Assembly (NCBI GenBank): GCA_038373885.1
Contig: JAWZYV010013150.1
Coordinates: 1 to 64,000 of the forward strand
Reading direction: 5' to 3'
Source: Cheiracanthium punctorium
Taxonomy: Eukaryota; Arthropoda; Arachnida; Araneae; Cheiracanthiidae
Length of the DNA stretch: 64,000 bases
The notes beneath the pieces were generated by a model. It had not been told where the DNA came from and made no database searches. It was given only the letters and a program-made list of their open reading frames with translations. A program made the translations under genes and the position numbers. The stretch's first letter is position 1. Every line of letters starts with the position of its first letter. Below are positions 45,640 to 58,012 of the stretch, in pieces.

Positions 45640-46068
45640 TTAACCCTTTAACGCGCAGTGTCCTCGCCTTGAGGACACCAAACTTTGACGTTTTGACTGT
45701 TGCCAGTCAAGAAGGATAGATTTGTTTTCCATAAAAATAGTTGCGGGTGACATAGCTCCACGAGAATTCTTTATTTTTTAGCACGTTCATTTCCCGTAAA
45801 AAAATGGTCACGATTACTTTTAACAGCACTGACATCTGCTGAAAAATGGAAGAACGCGAGAACAGCTGGAAAGATTGCCCAATGCTGAAAAAAGGGCAGC
45901 CGTTGCCCTTTATTCGCGCACAGCCAGCTGCGTAAAAAAAGGGTCTCTAGATCTGTGGCACGCGATGAACGTTTCGATCGTCCGCCATCTTGCTGGTAGT
46001 TAAGTCGAGCGATGGCAACGGCTGCCTTTTTTTCAGCATTGGGAAAGGGTTGCGCCTCCAAGTGTTAA
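45640..46068 (+). mobile_element. TTAA-type palindromic MITE, one arm deleted
   Basis: Intact TTAA sits at both ends (45640-45643 and 46065-46068). It shares the left 250 bp with the copy at 34491 and the right part (CGTCCGCCATCTTGCTGG, GGCAACGGCTGCC). The first arm is deleted after GGGCAGCCGTTGCC, so the palindrome is reduced to a short stem. The central GCACAGCCAGCTGCG text matches the copy at 63.6 kb. Confidence 0.88.
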
Positions 46069-46074
46069 TTGGCA

Positions 46075-47709
46075 TTACAAAATATTATTACTATTACTTC
46101 ATCGATATACCTGACCAATAGGAAATATTCCCGAAGACAGAATTAACCCGAAAATATTCGAAATTTTGGCAAAAGAGCGGGTCGCTCCAGAGTTTCAGTT
46201 ACAGTTTAAATGAATGATCGTGCAGTAGTTCACTGGAGATCCATAAGGTTCGGTATTCTGTGCTGCATAAGCAATATTTCACTTGTTTTGAGAAGCCTAT
46301 TTCTGAAGGGTGTTTGTGAACTCTTCATTATTACATGCAGGGGGGCAGCTGACAGTTCTCCTCGAAAAATTCCAGTGAGAGTTGAATTATGGAAGGACTT
46401 CATTGAATGCGAAATAGAGCATATGATAAAGCTTCTGTGATAAGCTCACTGCTGTCTATAACGTGCTATTGCTTATTAATTTCTGTGAATTGTGTGCACT
46501 CTAAATTAAACGATTACTAGGAATTTTTTAGGAATCAAGGCTTCCATGGATTTTCTTAGTATTATTAGAAAAGAAAGTCAAGTATATCAATGTAAGTGTA
46601 CTTGACTAATACTTGAATTTTTTCATTCCTACATTACTAAGAAAAGACATGGAAGACTTATTTCTTTATTAGCAATGACATGACTTCTTTTTTAGAGTGA
46701 AGAATGTTCGGCGAATTTTTTGAAGAAATATAATTTGTATTTCGTGTGTCAACTGGACTGTTTATTTGAACTTTCCAAATATACTGGACTTTAATCTACG
46801 AATTTGAAAACAGAGTAGAGTTTTCAGCAACGATATGCAAAAAAAAAAAAAAAAAAAACAGTATATTGTAATTCTCTAACAATTTTCGTTGTAAACTAGT
46901 TGCCTACGGCGACTAGTTGCTGCGCCATCTTAATAAATCTTGTTTGGAGAGAATCCTGTTTCTCACCGGCTTCCTTAGCACTGAAATCTCTCAGATTCCG
47001 TATTTAGTTTAAAAGGGGGGAAGTGGCACCCCTTGATAACGTAAAAATGACGGTCCCTTTTATGATCTGTTTAGTTTTTGAGTTCGCAATGACTCCCCTT
47101 CGAAGCCGGCACCCCGATACGATGCTTACCTTGCTTACCGTGTGCCTCCCTTGGTTACAAAAGTAAGATGGTATAGTGATAAAAACCCACATAAAGGTAC
47201 AAATTATTTCCCTCCTATATTAATTTTGAAGAACTTCTGGATATATTGGCCGTTATCAGAAAACGGAAAGAAAAAAAAGTAAGAAAATCTGAAACACTTT
47301 CAGATTTTAAATACGCACTGAAGTGCTATATATTAAAATCATATCATAATCCATGCGTCTTCCCTATTTTCTTTCCTTATTCCATTAAGTTGGAAGGTGT
47401 ATAATTATTCATAAATGTGATTAAACAAAATTAAAATTGATATTTCTAACATCCTTTTTTTGGATGTAATACAAATAGAAGTATAATGGGAAAAGCTGCG
47501 CAGAAGAATGTACAATTCGAACTGAATGAAAATTTCAGAAACTTATTCAGGTGATGATAAGTTTCACACTGATAAACAAAAAAAAAAGTTTCGGCGGATA
47601 TCTTGGTATCCAACACTAGTTTTAAGACAACTGAGACATGTTGATTAAAACTATGCAAACCGTTTGTCTCTATCACCCACCGTTTTTGAGATATCTGACA
47701 TTAACCATT
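46075..47709. other. No recognised gene
   Basis: AT-rich, with an A-run of about 20 at 46840-46858. The frame 46210-46440 has no recognisable motif. Confidence 0.5.
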
Positions 47710-47900
47710 TATATATGTAGGGATGGACGCGAGACGACTTTTTGCGAGACGAGACAGAGATTTACAGATTTTTTGCGAGACGAGACAAACATTTTTAACA
47801 TTATGATATAGGGATTTTTGCGAGACGAGACAAGCTTTTCGGCTGTTTTGCGAGACGCGAGACGCCAATTTTTCGTCTCGCGTCCATCCCTATATATATG
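47710..47900. mobile_element. hAT microelement with perfect 8-bp TSD, copy 2
   Basis: The 175-bp element (47718-47892) is nearly identical to the copy at 38522-38695. It has the same TAGGGATGGACGCGAGACG ends and internal GCGAGACGAGAC repeats, and is flanked on both sides by TATATATG. Confidence 0.94.
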
Positions 47901-48019
47901 TTTAACATTGTATCAAGGCAAACATTGTATCAGACAAGTTACCGTAGGGCACATATTGCTGAATAGAGTACTAATTAACATAAACTATATAGCATCATCT
48001 AGTTTAAGGTATAATACAC

Positions 48020-49422
48020 ATATAAAATACATAGGTATAACATAAAGTTCCTTAATTTATAGTTCGGTTTGAATTTCTTGGTTATAGACTTGCGTTTGTG
48101 CTGAGCATTTGGCATGTTGCGCTGAAGCATCCGGCAGTAGTCAGCCAACATTGGTGCACTTACGCATCGACCCTGATAGCGTGACTCCATCACCGAAATG
48201 CCTGATGAAAACATTCGCCTTGTTCATCCCTGACAGAACCTAAGTTCTCGGGAAGAGTCGAGGAGATGAATCTTGAAGAACATGTTGCAACCCATCAAGC
48301 TGCACGCACTAATGCACTTCTGCACAATATTTACATAGTCAGGAGATTTATTATTTTCAAGGAAATTCGCTACAACAGACTTGAATGCCAACCATACATC
48401 TTTTTCAGTACTTCTGAGTAAGTCTTCGAAGTGACTGTCTGCAATGATCTTCCTTATTTGTGGACCTATGAACACACCTTCGTTTACTTACGCATAACTT
48501 TGGAAATTTGTTGGACAGGTGCCGAAAAGCATCTGAGTTGTTGTCTAGTGCCTTCACGAAGTTCTTCATGAACCTCAGCTTTATATGAAGTGGAGGTATA
48601 ACTTTTTCACGCTCAACCAACGGCACACGAAGGACGTTTTTACTACTGGTCTGCATTTTATCTCTGATGGGCCAATTCTTCTTTATATAGTGGTGCTTCC
48701 TATCTCTTCTGTCCCACTCACAGATAAACCAGCAGTACTTGATGTACCCAGTCTGCATTCCCATGGGAATAGTGATTACTTTTAAATCACCACAGATATT
48801 CCAATTGTAATTGCAATAGCGAATTTTTTCAAGAAGTAGCGACATGGTTTTGTACGTCTCTTTTAGATGGGCAGAATATCCAACCGGTACTGATGCATAC
48901 ATGTTCCCATTGTGTAATATTACAACCTTTAAACTTGCCTTGGAGGAATCAATAAACAATTGCCATGCTCCAGTGCTATGTTCTACCCCGAGGATTGACC
49001 TGATTGACCTGGGAAGACCTTGGATGTCCGTACAGTAGCACACACATTGTCACTCATTGTCACAAAAAAATTCACGAGTTCTTTCTGTCTGTGTCAAAAT
49101 TGTGAAGTTCTTGTACCTGGTGATAGCAAATAAAATTCTGTCAGACGTGAACCTAGCAGTTCAGCTTGGCCTTTTGCTAGTGCCAGGTCCAGTACGATGT
49201 CGCAAAGATCATCATTATTAATCTAGTGAGTATCTTCACCAGGATGGTAGTCAGAGTTGTTGCTAGAAGACGGAGAACTTTCTTCTTGTTTTCCTTCATT
49301 GACTCTGTATTCTCTAGGTGGTGTTGGTATTGGATAAGTGACGGGAGCATTTGGAATTGGCTTTGAAACTGAGGGAATATCTGGATAGAGAGTTTTTTAC
49401 ATTGTAGCTTATATATCTTCAT
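48020..49422 (-). pseudogene. Multicopy arthropod protein family of unknown function, frameshifted copy
   Basis: On the minus strand three overlapping frames form one protein remnant. An N-terminal block reads AKGQAELLGSRLTEFYLLSP (near 49100-49180). The main frame 49043-48405 contains WQLFIDSSKASLKVVILHNG, ICGDLKVITIPMGMQTGYIK, FICEWDRRDRKHHYIKKNWP and PPLHIKLRFMKNFVKALD. Frame 48475-48224 continues with FIGPQIRKIIADSHFEDLL and GCNMFFKIH. Frame 48214-47999 continues with ISVMESRYQG and MLADYCRMLQRN. I recognise this combination (IDSSKxSLKAVLLHNGN, LGMQxGYTKxCCFLCxWD, PPLHIKLGLMKNFVKA, GERFHQD) from a very numerous uncharacterised protein family in arthropods and cnidarians, whose copy number suggests a mobile origin. 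This copy has at least three frameshifts or stops. No inverted ends or LTRs were found around it. Confidence 0.8.
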
Positions 49423-49429
49423 TGGGGTA

Positions 49430-49860
49430 TTAAAATTCTGGGGGGCTCTGAACTGTAGTCACAATGAATGGGAAAATTCGCCGCTGCATTGAAAAAAAAA
49501 AATCCAACGAAAGGGGATTAAAAAATATATTTTTTTGTTGATATCTTGAAAACCTGACGTGATAGAGCAAAACGGTTTTCAGATTTGTAATCAGCATGAA
49601 AAACTACATTAGCAAAAGTAAGCATCATGCTAGATATCTATGGCTTGTTATTGAGTGTTATTTTTCCATTCTTTATCCGAGACGATAAAATGATTTTATT
49701 AATTACAAACTGCGTGTTCTATTAGTTTGCGCCATCTGTCGACGTCTCCGTAAAATAAAAACTCAATTGTATTTTTTTGGAAGGGGAGGGGAATATAGAT
49801 TTTTTTGTATATTATAGGAACAGTGTTTTTTTTCGCACGGTAAAAAGTAGCCTATATCTT
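49430..49860. other. No recognised gene
   Basis: A-run and T-rich sequence. GCGCCATCTGTCGACGTCTC near 49731 resembles insertion-repeat text in other arthropod elements but has no clear boundary. Confidence 0.4.
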
Positions 49861-49861
49861 A

Positions 49862-49978
49862 ATCGAGGACTTTAACTGCCTTTATTCCAAATTTCATCCA
49901 AATCCGTCAAACCGTTTCAGCTTTAAAGAGTAATAAACGTACATACAAATCTTGGCATTTATATATTAGTAGGATTAT
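49862..49978 (+). repeat. Interspersed-repeat 3' tail
   Basis: AATTTCATCCAAATCCGTCA, AACCGTTTCAGC and TATATATTAGTAGGATTA form the same kind of tail as at 33480-33632. Only about 115 bp is recognisable. Confidence 0.6.
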
Positions 49979-49984
49979 TGAAGC

Positions 49985-52900
49985 CGAAGAGGAAATATAT
50001 TCAACATATTATAGTCCTGTTTTTAAAATAAAGTAATATTGAAAAATTTTTAAACTTTTTATTAGTACTTAAATGATAAATATTTTCAGCAAATTTTAAT
50101 CCCTGTTAAACAATTAAATAGTAATGAAACTGTACAAACGGGATGACCTATTGGACAAGTCTTTATTTTAATTTCACTCCTACAAACATTTTAATGAGAA
50201 AAAGAATAACCTTTATGAATGAACACCTTAGTTATATGCCTTCCCAATACTTATTTCATTTACTCAAACATAATCTACATTAAAATTTCTCTCCAGAAAA
50301 TATAAAACTCTGAATATTTCTCTGTATTTGACACACTATATATACAGGGTCCATCACGAATTAACTCATAGCTAAAAAGATATTTATTTATAGAAAAGTG
50401 TGACAGAGAAGTGTGGTTGTGTGAAATCGATGATGTAAGTTTAAGATTACTTTCTTTTATTTTCAATAAAAAATAAATATTGCCTGAGCAAAAAAGTGAC
50501 GAAGAAGATTTCAAATCTTAGAAATAGCTACTCCTATATAATTTGGCGCTCTGCCTATATGGCAGCATCATAAAATATGCGTGGATGAATGTGGTAAACG
50601 ATCTGAGAGGTGAACGATTTTTTTTTTTCAGTTACGTTAATGTGAAAGATCAAAAACTGTTTACTTGCAACTCCAAATAAATCCAAGAACAGAAGTCCAC
50701 CGGTGAAAGATTAGGTGACTATACAAAATTATTTGCTTAATTGTTGACGCATTCACAATATTAATATAACGCTGCTCTATTAATGCCTTTTTATCATAAA
50801 AATAACATAATTTCAATCTTAAAATTTTCATGAAATAAAAACTACTACGTGCTTTACAATAAATTTTCATTGGATTTTGAAATTTTGAAGATTGAATTTT
50901 GAAGATTGGATTTTGAAATTTTGAAATTTTGTGCGCGCAGGTGATTTGGCGATTTCTAAAGGAAATTTTTTGTATTTATTTGTATTTATGAAACTTAACA
51001 ACAACAACAGCAACAACAAAATTCATATAAAAATCTTCACCATATTAATTTTTCTACAACAACCTCCTATTTTTAAATGATTTAAAAATAAATTCGCTAC
51101 TAACGAAGCATTCAGTATATGCAGTGAAAAACAAATGTACGCATACGTGTGATAAATTTTCACCAAGCGCATGTGTACTTTAAGGAGAATAATTAATTAT
51201 GTAATTAATGATTTGTTACGTAATCATATTATGGATTTCTGTTTATCCTTTATTCAGAAATTTCGTAACATGTCTGCAAGAAAAAACATTTTCACATATC
51301 TTCCAGAAGCACGCCACATCATGTTTTCTATTAATAAAAAAAAAGTGTAAATGAACAAGCTGGAAGTATCAAAATTAATTATGTTGAGGAATAAATATTG
51401 TTTTATTAAATTAATGATAACTTATAGTGACAATTTTTTCTAATTTATTTTCTGTAGTAGGAAATGATAAATTATCTTTTATAATGCGTTGTTTACGTAG
51501 ATTCGGTAATAAAGGTTTATTTAGTATTTTAATTGAACGAATTTTTTGTTCTTATATCTACTGTAAAATTATACATTTTTATAATTATTTCTAAAAATTT
51601 TCATTGAAGTGCCTTGAACACTAAAAAATTTTTGAACTAACGCTTGAAACCACTCTTTTTAATGTATGAAAGTATGCAAAGTTTGAAAAAAAATTAGGCA
51701 GATAGAGATAGATTGTGATTTAGCAAATTTTTAAGTTTAATTAACAAAAAAATTCATACTTAAAAGTTTTTACATTTTCATTTTTTATAAGCAAATCTAC
51801 AAATTTTTATTTTATTGTAAAAGTTCAAACGTAAACTATCATGCTTTATTCCTTTTATTTTTTGTCTTTTCAGGATTTTCATACATCCAGAGTAAATTTC
51901 CAATTTCCTGCGAAGAAAACTGCGCGACTCAATAGACTGCATTAATGTATATAAATCCCCATTACAAAGCATAATGTAAAAGTACGACAGAAGGCTAATA
52001 GGTATTCCATTAAAATACATGATGATGCAAAATATCCAAAACTTTTACGCAAAATAAGTAGAGTATTTTTATTAGTCTTCGACTTAACATACAGCTGAGA
52101 AACAAATTCGGATGTTATGCAAGCGCTCATTCAGGAACGAAGATGTTTTAGTGCATTATAAACTGCAAGACACAAATGACATGTTGCCCTTGTAACTACA
52201 ACAAGACATTTTGAATAAAACATGTTAGAATAAATTTAAACAATAAGATTTCTGAATGACATGTAAATTACGAGATCATAAATTAGTAATTAAAATATGT
52301 CAACAGTTATAAATTTTATTTCTTAAATGTGTTCTTAAGAAGGAGATAGGCAATTATGAGATTATGAATTGTTAAATCAGAGAAGTAGCTCTATAGAAAA
52401 TTTAGAGATTTACTGCAATAGGGGCTTCACATTGGTGTCCTACGGGCCGCATGCGGACTTCGATCCCCTTTATTTTGCGGTCCACGAAGCCCTTGCCTTG
52501 TGCGTAAAGAATTTTCAGCATCAATTAGATGCTGATTTTTTGTAAAGGTTTTGTGAAAATCCTTATCAGTTTCAAACACTGTTAATTTGATTTTCCTCGG
52601 TAGATAGTGCGACCACTTGTGTTCTTTTCATTCTCCTAATCGCTTTTCGTGTCTGTAAACTTATCCGTTGACTTGATTAACCCAAAGATAGGAGCTGCCT
52701 CTCATATTCTTATTTACTACATCTCCTGAGATTCTCAACTACAGAACTTGATATGGACCACTGAGTTCATATGGACATAGGGTTTTGGTAGTTAAACAGC
52801 AGGCAGATCTCAATTTGCATTTAACATTTTGTGCGCTTTTACGTCCCCGTTTTTGTAGTTTTGTAATTTTTATTTAAGCTTGAAAGGCATTTTGCCGTCA
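49985..52900. other. AT-rich, no gene seen
   Basis: Minor landmarks: an isolated TATACAGGGTCCATCACG near 50341, a TTTTGAAATTTTGAAGATTG low-complexity run at 50874-50932, and a CAA-type tract at 51000-51020. A patch at 52441-52490 (GGGCCGCATGCGG, GCGGTCCACGAAG) resembles hAT subterminal text but has no partner. Confidence 0.5.
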
Positions 52901-52904
52901 CATA

Positions 52905-53010
52905 TTGTATGGTGGTTAGCGCACCATCCTGTGCATTTATGGCCTCGGGTTTCACTCCGACTTGGGATTGGCTGTTAATGTTTCTCCCGTTCCTTTTTAC
53001 AGGAGGTAAT
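52905..53010 (+). mobile_element. Possible tRNA-derived SINE fragment
   Basis: ATGGTGGTTAGCGCACC (A-box-like) is followed 35 bp later by CTCGGGTTTCACTCCGAC (B-box-like). The flanks show no tail or duplication. Confidence 0.4.
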
Positions 53011-53369
53011 GTTTAACCTTTTACAGAGCGAATTCAGATCCAGGCATATTTTAAAATAGTTTTTTGCATATAATGCCTTCTAATGCGTTAGTCAAAGTAT
53101 ACTAGTCATTTAAAAGGGTTAAAGTATTGTATAAAATTTTCTCTGTATTCCCTATTGGAAGCAGGGCCATTTCTGACTACACTATTATATTGGTTTCAGA
53201 AACGCAATAGAGTGATGGGTAGATTAAATAATAAGTGAAATGTTAAGAATGAATGAAATATTTACTTTTACATTTAATTAAAGATTTGAATTTGGGTCCA
53301 CCTTTTTTGCACGCAGAAACGAATAAACTTGGTTAAGGTACTGGGTAGTTTTTTTCCGAAAATACTGCT

Positions 53370-53850
53370 TTAACCCTTTATAAGGCCGTGGTAAGAATAC
53401 TTACAACCTATGGTCTATTAAATACAGAAATCAATTATCATTAGTGAATTTTCTAATTTTGTTCAGTTATATTGGATGTATATTTTTTCCATGCATCTAG
53501 ATTCTAAATTATATTTGGCTTATGAACTTTTCATTCTTCCATAATTTTAAAGAAAGAATAGTGATTCGAATAATGACTCGAAAATTGAGCATAAGAATAA
53601 TCGCTTTTAATTATATATTTTTGCGTTTAATTCCGTGTGCAAGAAGCAAGTAGTTTTCCGACTTTGATTTTGTGAATAATTCATGTATTTTCCTGCAAAA
53701 TTTCTATGTTTGTCTAATAATTGTTTCTCCAATTTTCACGTTGGATATTAGAGTAGAGGAAAATGTATGAATTAATCCTAAAAAAATGGGACAGAAAAAG
53801 TCCCAAGTACTTTCGACTCTCTCACATAAATTCGCCTTATAAAGGATTAA
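53370..53850. mobile_element. TTAA-type MITE, 481 bp
   Basis: The ends TTAACCCTTTATAAGGC and (complement) TTAATCCTTTATAAGGC are inverted repeats with one mismatch and include the TTAA target on both sides. The interior is AT-rich and non-coding. Its sequence is unrelated to the palindromic TTAA family apart from the TTAACCCTTTA start. Confidence 0.85.
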
Positions 53851-53904
53851 GCTGTTTTTGAAACTAACATCCAAATGTTAAGTGAAAACTCAGATATATA
53901 GTTT

Positions 53905-55990
53905 ACTAGCTGAAGTACCCGTTCTTCGCACGGGAATGAATGGACTTTTTGATATTACGATTTGTGGTGATTACTATTTATTGTAATAAAGAGATATAGC
54001 AAAATGGATATCGCTTTATATTGTGTTTAATAACCATGCATACCGAATTTCAAGGCAATCGTTTGTACGGTGCAGAAGGTCATGCGGCGTAGAGCAATCT
54101 AGTGGCGAGTTTTAGCAAAACGGATACGGCGGAAATATTCTTCGCATTCAGATATCGATGAATACGAAATTTCAGGACGATCGGCTGGACAGCCCTGTGA
54201 AGTTCATGTGTTGACGCGACATCTAGTGGCAAATTATATAGGAAAATGGATAGCGCCAAACTCTTCCCCGTGTTCAAATATCTATGTATACCTATTTTCA
54301 TAGCGATCAGTTGCACAGTCAAGAAGTGATGCACTGCAGCGCGATCTAGTGGTTAATTAAAGTAATGATTTGCTACAGTGCCTTCAAGTGGCGAGTTATA
54401 GCAAAATGGATAACGCCAAAATATTCTCATTGTTCAAATAGCTATGTATACTGATTTTCATAGCGACTGTTTGAATGGTCAAGAATTTGGCCTGCTGCAG
54501 CTTCACCTAGTGGCGAGTTAAAATAATAATGCATTGCAGTGCCATCTAGTGGTGAGTAACATCAAAAGGAACACAGTTAGAATATATTCTTCGTGCTGAA
54601 ATGTGTAAGTATAAGAAATTTTATGCCGGTCGGTCGAAAGGTATAGAAGTTGATGCGTTGCAGCGCCATTTAGCGGCAAGTTACAGCAAAATGGATAGTG
54701 AAAAATATTCTCCGTGTTCTAATATCCGCGTGTACCAAATTTCATCGAAATCGGTTGGACGATATTCGCATAGTAAAGGGCTGAAAGGAATAGAATTCGA
54801 CGTTCTCCTGCGCCACCTAGTGGCAAGTTAGAGGAAAACGAATAGCATAAAACGCTTCTCAATGATAAAAGACTTAGGTGAACCAAATTTCATGGTGCAA
54901 CGGTGCTAGAGTTTTTCAACCTCATGCACACATACCAACATTCATTTTTATCTATAACCAGTGTCATTATATATCCCAGTCTCAAATAAAATCCAGTTTC
55001 AAATCTAAGCCTCGCCAAAGTGCCAACATACGCCATTGTGCAAGCGTTTTTTCAGGAAATCATTCGAAGCATTGACTTAGCAGCAATCAATATGGGAAAT
55101 GGTTCGACCGCGAAAAAGTAAAGCAAGCCTTTATTTCAAAAGTGGAATCCCTTAATACAGCCGAAATTTTTAAAATTATCAACTATAACGTGTTTTAATC
55201 ATCGTTACTCCGATGTAGTAAATGAGAAGATTTTAATTTTCTGAAATTTGGCGGAATTCCCCCAACTTAAATCAATGTACTCAATTGGCGAGAATTCTGA
55301 AGTTAGATCGCTTGAAATCCCTTAATAACTGCATTATTTCTTCACGGATCATTAAAATTTAACGCTGTATTCTAATAAAACCTTTACACTTGTTTTCAAA
55401 AATCTATTTCCTTAAGCTCTCAATAAATTGCGCCAAGCCGAAATCTGTGCAAACCGCTAGAACTCACTTTCTCAAAATCGGCATTTGAGCCATTTTATTG
55501 TTTCGCCAATCTAAAAAAAATTACCTATTAGCCTCGGAAATCTTCAATTCTTATTGTTTTGCGTATAAAACATTTCATTCCTGCTCCGATTTCCCATGCA
55601 CACGATATTATAATTTTTTAAAAATAATAACCTTACGAATATAAACTAACAAAAAAAAAAATCATTATTATTCTTTTATTTTTACTTTGAGAATTTAAAA
55701 CATTTTATTCGGCAAAATCGCCAGACATGGCAACCACGATCCTTATTTCACACTTTTTTCACTACAGGGGTTACAATTACGGAAAGCTTTTTGCGTGTAG
55801 AACATAAAAAATCTCTTAAATTCAGGGAACGGGTGGACTTTCAAAGTTTTAAAGTGGACTATGATTTATTCTATATTATTTTACATATCTATGCAAAATT
55901 TCAGGCTGATAGGTCCATTTTTGTGGATTTGTATACAACTCAAATCCACAAACAAACAAACAAACAAACAATCAGAATTTCATTTTTATT
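53905..55990 (+). repeat. About 2-kb interspersed repeat with internal tandem array
   Basis: It starts with TACTAGCTGAAGTACCCG and TTCTTCGCACGGG and ends with CAAACAAACAAACAAACAAAC near 55950-55970, similar in style to 31965-33632. The end also aligns with the minus-strand tail at 22865-23095. A tandem array fills 54080-54850. The class is uncertain (retroelement or Helitron-like). Confidence 0.6.
54080..54850. repeat. Tandem array of CATCTAGTGGCGAGTTA units
   Basis: About eight units start with (G)CCATCTAGTGGCGAG-type text near 54095, 54219, 54341, 54380, 54505, 54541, 54664 and 54813. Spacings are therefore either about 122-149 bp or about 36-39 bp, as if a long unit and a truncated unit alternate. 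Units share AGCAAAATGGATA and ATTTCATAGCGAT. Confidence 0.82.
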
Positions 55991-55994
55991 TATA

Positions 55995-56720
55995 AGATTT
56001 TTTAATACATAGCGTATAAACCTGTGTCTGCGTTGAGAACATACCATTGAGAGGACTTTTTAACAACTATCGTAAGTATTTTGCCTATACATACTTACGT
56101 AAGTGGCAAGAAATTCTGCAAAGGATCGAAAGGAATACTGATCGTACTTACTACGACTTTTGAGCGAGCTTGCGCCACTGGGGTATGACTGTATGGAAAA
56201 TAGGCAAGTAAATCTAACTTGTTGTTGAAGTAATTTCTATTACTCGATCTGTTGCAGTGGTTATTTCTACCATTCGTACAAATTTCGAGAATGTTGCTCT
56301 GGCGTAGGAAAGAACATTGGGATCATAGAACTAACGCATTGTCGTCAAGCATTCACCACTGTTGACGAAGAAATGGATGTTTTTACGTTTGGTAAAAGTT
56401 ATACGATTCCATAAAAGTGTGAACTGCTAGAAAGTGTGTTTCACAAGTGCATGTATTCCAGTGAATAATGCTCCCTGTTTTCTACAGGGAAAAAGTGATA
56501 GTATATCTTCAAAGCGAATTTGAACTCATCGGTAAACGGGGTTATAATTAATCGCCGATGGTTGAACTCCCGCATTTGTTACCATTTGAGATATTATATT
56601 ATCTGCTTATTAAAAGGAATGAAATTCAAAGGAATAAAATAAGATAATGCATTTTCCATTTTGTAAAAGCGGAATTACTACAAACGAGACGAATTTAATC
56701 TGACAAAAGTATACATATAT
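55995..56720. other. No recognised feature
   Basis: No protein motif or element end was noticed. Confidence 0.45.
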
Positions 56721-56722
56721 GT

Positions 56723-58012
56723 ACATGGGCCATTCTCCAAATTCGGGCACTTTAATGATACTTAAGAATGTTAACTATTCTATTAACACAATATCCATGC
56801 CACGAATTTTACTATGCAGTGTTAGATGAATACTAATAAATCCCCCAAAGTTGGAAACTTTTATAAAATTATTTTTGGGAGATAACATTTCAAATATGTG
56901 ATAAAAGTCAACTCCATGGACTGCAACCAGACCATATTTTACTTAAATAAATAGGCGCATTATTAAAACTGCATAAAATATTATTTCTTATTTAAGTTAA
57001 ATTAAATAAATATGTAATGAAATATATTTATATTTGTTGAAATCATAATAAAGCTAGTAAATTTTAGAAAACTTTGCTCAACTAAAGTTTGCAACCAGGT
57101 TGGAGCATCACCTCCATGGGCAGATTTATTTTTAAAAAGTTTCTTTGAAATGGCAAAACTGTTCATTTCTTTCAAGTGGTGCTGAAGAGAGGCAGTTATT
57201 TGTGTGCATCTCCACTGAGAACGGATGTGAGTTAAGCTTTGTTTGTACACAAGAAAAAAAAGAAAGTTTCAATTCTAGGTGAGTATGTTTATTATTTGAT
57301 ACTCCATGGCTTCTGTAAAACCTATAAAATGTGAACTGTTGTCTGTTTTTTTAATTATGCTTGGTGTACATAAAGAAAATGCATCAAAAACTTTAATTCC
57401 ATTTTATATCATTAAAACTATGCTTTAGCATGCACTAAAAATGTTATTTCGTCACCTCCATGGGCATAATCTCTGTGGATATCTTAGTCCATGGTACTGT
57501 TAAGCCTAACTATGAAGTTAAATTTCTTTTACAGTAATACACATATTATGACAAGTGTATATTTGTTGGTACCCACTTCTTTAGTTTTACATATAAATTA
57601 AGTTACATTGCATTTTTAGTCTCATAGTATTACATAACTATCATTATACGATGTTTAAGCAAACAAAATAGATTTCCATTTCATTGGTGCGATTCCGCCA
57701 TAAATAAATTTTAAAAAATGCTTGATGCAAAACATGAGCTAGGCCTAAACTTGCCAACAATGAATGATGCTTAGTTTCATTTTCCTATCCTAAATTTCAA
57801 CAATATTACGTTGTGTGTCAACTCCATGTTCCGATATGTCAATTCCGTGCGCAATATATACATAAATATTTTTTTACTTGAAGAATATTTATTAGTGATC
57901 TCGGCTATGGACTAGTATGAATCAAGAATCATGTGGGGATTATATAAATTTTTTATTTTTTAATTAAAATTTGACATCTGAAAGTAGCCCATTTCTGGAG
58001 AATGACCCACAT
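56723..58012. mobile_element. 1.28-kb element with GGG(C/T)CATTCTCC ends and 4-bp TSD
   Basis: The ends GGGCCATTCTCC (56727) and GGAGAATGACCC (58008) are inverted repeats with one mismatch. ACAT occurs on both sides (56723-56726, 58009-58012). CTCCATGG-type motifs recur inside (56906, 57110, 57301, 57455). The minus frame 57002-57250 is unrecognised. A 4-bp duplication would fit Sola- or Chapaev-like elements, but the superfamily is not established. Confidence 0.6.

Noticed and set aside
48585..49038. Two plus-strand frames of about 65 codons
   Set aside because: They are antisense to the recognisable minus-strand protein remnant.
52430..52500. Possible hAT subterminal sequence (GGGCCGCATGCGG)
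   Set aside because: No inverted partner or 8-bp duplication was found.
53905..55990. CRISPR-like reading of the tandem array
   Set aside because: Units are long, diverged and without uniform spacers, and the genome is eukaryotic.
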